A DNA stretch of 7,048 nt, from NCBI GenBank assembly GCA_026389955.1, contig JAPLGY010000781.1, positions 1 through 7,048 on the forward strand, given 5' to 3'. This document shows positions 6,112 to 7,048 of the stretch, in pieces (positions within the stretch are counted from its first letter, which is position 1; each line of letters opens with the position of its first letter). The notes beneath the pieces were generated by a model, which worked only from the letters and a program-made list of their open reading frames with translations, was not told where the DNA came from and searched no databases. This DNA comes from Caldilinea sp. (GTDB taxonomy: Bacteria > Chloroflexota > Anaerolineae > Caldilineales > Caldilineaceae). A program made the position numbers and the translations under genes.

Positions 6112-6126
6112 TGGTATACTGTGTAT
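6112..6126 (+). promoter_or_regulatory. Possible extended -10 promoter with a third operator-like copy
   Basis: TGGTATACT (6112-6120) fits an extended -10 (TGN followed by TATACT) reading toward the plus-strand TPR gene. The -35 region at the expected distance (TCTGCA) is poor. The overlapping 13-mer GTATACTGTGTAT (6114-6126) matches operator site 2 at 11 of 13 positions. It could be an autoregulatory or co-regulatory site, but a single degenerate copy may be chance. Confidence 0.3.
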
Positions 6127-6182
6127 GCGAGGATAAGAGATTCGATCTGCCCCCTTTTCCCTGATTTGGCACATCTTTCGGT

Positions 6183-6221
6183 GTTGATCGGGTCTCATCG
6201 ACAACGGCCACAACTTTTTTT
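6183..6221 (+). terminator. Weak bulged hairpin and T run in the leader of the TPR gene
   Basis: GTTGATCG (6183-6190) pairs with CGACAAC (6199-6205) with one bulged A and an 8-base loop. A run of seven T follows at 6215-6221. The stem is short and the T run is 9 bases away, so it is a poor intrinsic terminator. It may be an attenuator-like element or chance. Confidence 0.2.
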
Positions 6222-6238
6222 GTGACGACACAACCGCA

Positions 6239-7048
6239 ATGAGCAGCGAATCAGAGTTGTTGGAGCAGATCCGTGCCTTGCTGCAGCGGCAGGACCATGA
6301 GGCTGCTGTGCGTTTGCTGATTGAAAAGCAGCAGCTGCTGCGCTCGGGGGATCCGGGTATGGTGCTGCATCTGCTGCGGCTGCTGCCCCTTTGGACAGTC
6401 CAGGGATCGGCGCAGCTGCTTTGGCTGCAGGGGTGGGCTGAAGCCAGAACCGGCTCCTATGCGGCTGCGGCTGCGAGCTTAGAAAATGCGCGCCTGGATC
6501 TGATTGCACAGAGGCAGCAGACAGATGCGTTGCGGGTTGTGCTTGAGCTGGCTCGTCTGCATCATCTGTTGGAAGACCTGGGCATGGCGCGGCTGTACAC
6601 GCAGATGGCCAGCGACCTGCTGCGGGAACTGCATCTAGGGGATCCTGGGGTGGAGGCCGAGGCGGTGTTGAGGGTAGCGATGTTGGCGCCTGACATCGGG
6701 TTATATCGGGAAGGAGAAGATCTGGCCAGGCGTGCGCTGCGTCTGTACGAACTGCAAGGTGACAGGGCAGGTGTTTGCAGTGTCTGGCTGTTGCTTTTCA
6801 GCTTTCACAACCAGACGGGGCGGTATCAACCATCTGGCAGCTATTTGCGGCAGGCACAGCAGCTGGTAGACAGTGCGAACTTGGGGCCGGTCTATGCTGT
6901 GTCAGTTTTGAACAAGCGAGCCCATTGGTATTGGTATCAGGGCAACCTGGCGGCTGGGTTGAAACAGGCATTGGCTGCGGTGGAGCTGGCTGACGCCAGC
7001 GCGCAGCCAAAATGGCAGGTCTACAATCGGCTGGTTGTGGGCAATCTG
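6239..7048 (+). CDS. TPR-repeat protein, N-terminal 270 residues (runs off right edge)
   Basis: An uninterrupted frame from ATG 6239 to the window end, beginning MSSESELLEQIRALLQRQ. The start is well bounded: an in-frame TGA lies at 6185-6187 with no other ATG, GTG or TTG between. No clear ribosome site precedes it. The sequence is almost all helix, with roughly 38-residue TPR-like units: about 58-90 (LLWLQGWAEARTGSYAAAAA), 95-132, 138-175 (LARRALRLYELQGD), 178-215 and 218-255 (YWYQGNLAAGLKQALAAVEL). It is rich in Leu and Gln, with runs of CTG and CAG codons. This resembles the helical-repeat portion of large MalT/AfsR-like regulators and of stand-alone TPR proteins. The C-terminal domain that would decide (DNA-binding, kinase, cyclase or none) lies outside the window. 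Its divergent position suggests, but does not show, a link to the transporter operon. Confidence 0.8.
   Translation, partial: MSSESELLEQIRALLQRQDHEAAVRLLIEKQQLLRSGDPGMVLHLLRLLPLWTVQGSAQLLWLQGWAEARTGSYAAAAASLENARLDLIAQRQQTDALRVVLELARLHHLLEDLGMARLYTQMASDLLRELHLGDPGVEAEAVLRVAMLAPDIGLYREGEDLARRALRLYELQGDRAGVCSVWLLLFSFHNQTGRYQPSGSYLRQAQQLVDSANLGPVYAVSVLNKRAHWYWYQGNLAAGLKQALAAVELADASAQPKWQVYNRLVVGNL

Larger units (their letters stand above)
5880..6238. other. Divergent intergenic regulatory region (359 bases)
   Basis: No convincing gene lies between the FAH-enzyme start and the plus-strand TPR gene. Short frames here are AT-rich and lack ribosome sites. The region holds, from left to right: an AT-rich leader with a doubled AAATTTTG (5975-5982 and 5984-5991); the paired GTATAC operators; a minus-strand promoter; a third, weaker operator-like copy on a possible plus-strand extended -10; and a bulged hairpin followed by a T run before the plus-strand start. 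Confidence 0.85.

Noticed and set aside
6195..6509. Minus-strand frame of 104 codons over the start of the TPR gene
   Set aside because: Ala/Pro/Gln-rich shadow of the Leu/Ala-rich helical repeats on the plus strand.
1..7048. CRISPR array, tRNA, rRNA, insertion sequence or attachment site
   Set aside because: No regularly spaced repeats, cloverleaf, rRNA motifs, transposase or terminal inverted repeats were seen on either strand.

Overview
The window is GC-rich bacterial DNA. It carries one long minus-strand operon for uptake and breakdown of a small sugar-like compound, and the first 270 codons of a divergent plus-strand gene. The host may be a member of Chloroflexota (Caldilinea-like). That guess rests on the Ala/Pro/Glu-rich linker after the lipoprotein signal of the binding protein and on the large TPR protein beside a sugar ABC operon. 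No rRNA or other marker gene is present to confirm it.

Layout in transcription order on the minus strand: promoter and operator region (about 5995-6042); fumarylacetoacetate-hydrolase (FAH) family enzyme (5879-4977); two different RbsC-type permeases (4980-3979 and 3914-2907); a lipoprotein substrate-binding protein that is broken (2868-1974); a strong hairpin in the 126-base gap (1892-1921); a single-domain sugar-type ABC ATPase (1847-1050); a short-chain dehydrogenase (1040-207); and the start of an unrecognised gene that runs off the left edge (166-1). Gene spacing is tight: a 4-base ATGA overlap between the FAH enzyme and permease 2, 64 bases between the permeases, 38 bases before the binding protein, and 9 bases between the ATPase and the dehydrogenase. 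This supports one transcript.

Together these genes make an importer of the ribose/xylose/rhamnose class (binding protein, two permeases, one ATPase) plus two catabolic enzymes. An SDR dehydrogenase paired with an FAH-family hydrolase is the pair used in non-phosphorylating L-fucose and L-rhamnose degradation (oxidation of a 2-keto-3-deoxy acid, then cleavage of the 2,4-diketo acid). A deoxyhexose or related aldonic acid is therefore a reasonable but unproven substrate.

The two most notable points are these. First, the binding protein changes reading frame at about 2570. Compared with the RbsB fold it also lacks roughly 45 residues around the first hinge strand, so it is either a deletion pseudogene or an assembly error. 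Second, the divergent intergenic region holds two 13-bp sites, GTATACAGTATAC and its reverse complement, with centres 21 bp apart. They sit on the -10 and the predicted start of a good minus-strand promoter, and a weaker third copy lies on a possible promoter for the plus-strand gene. The pattern looks like an operator for a GntR-type repressor, but no repressor gene lies in the window.

The plus-strand gene (6239 to the right edge) encodes a protein of TPR-like helical repeats. It is open to the end of the window, so its C-terminal domain is not visible.
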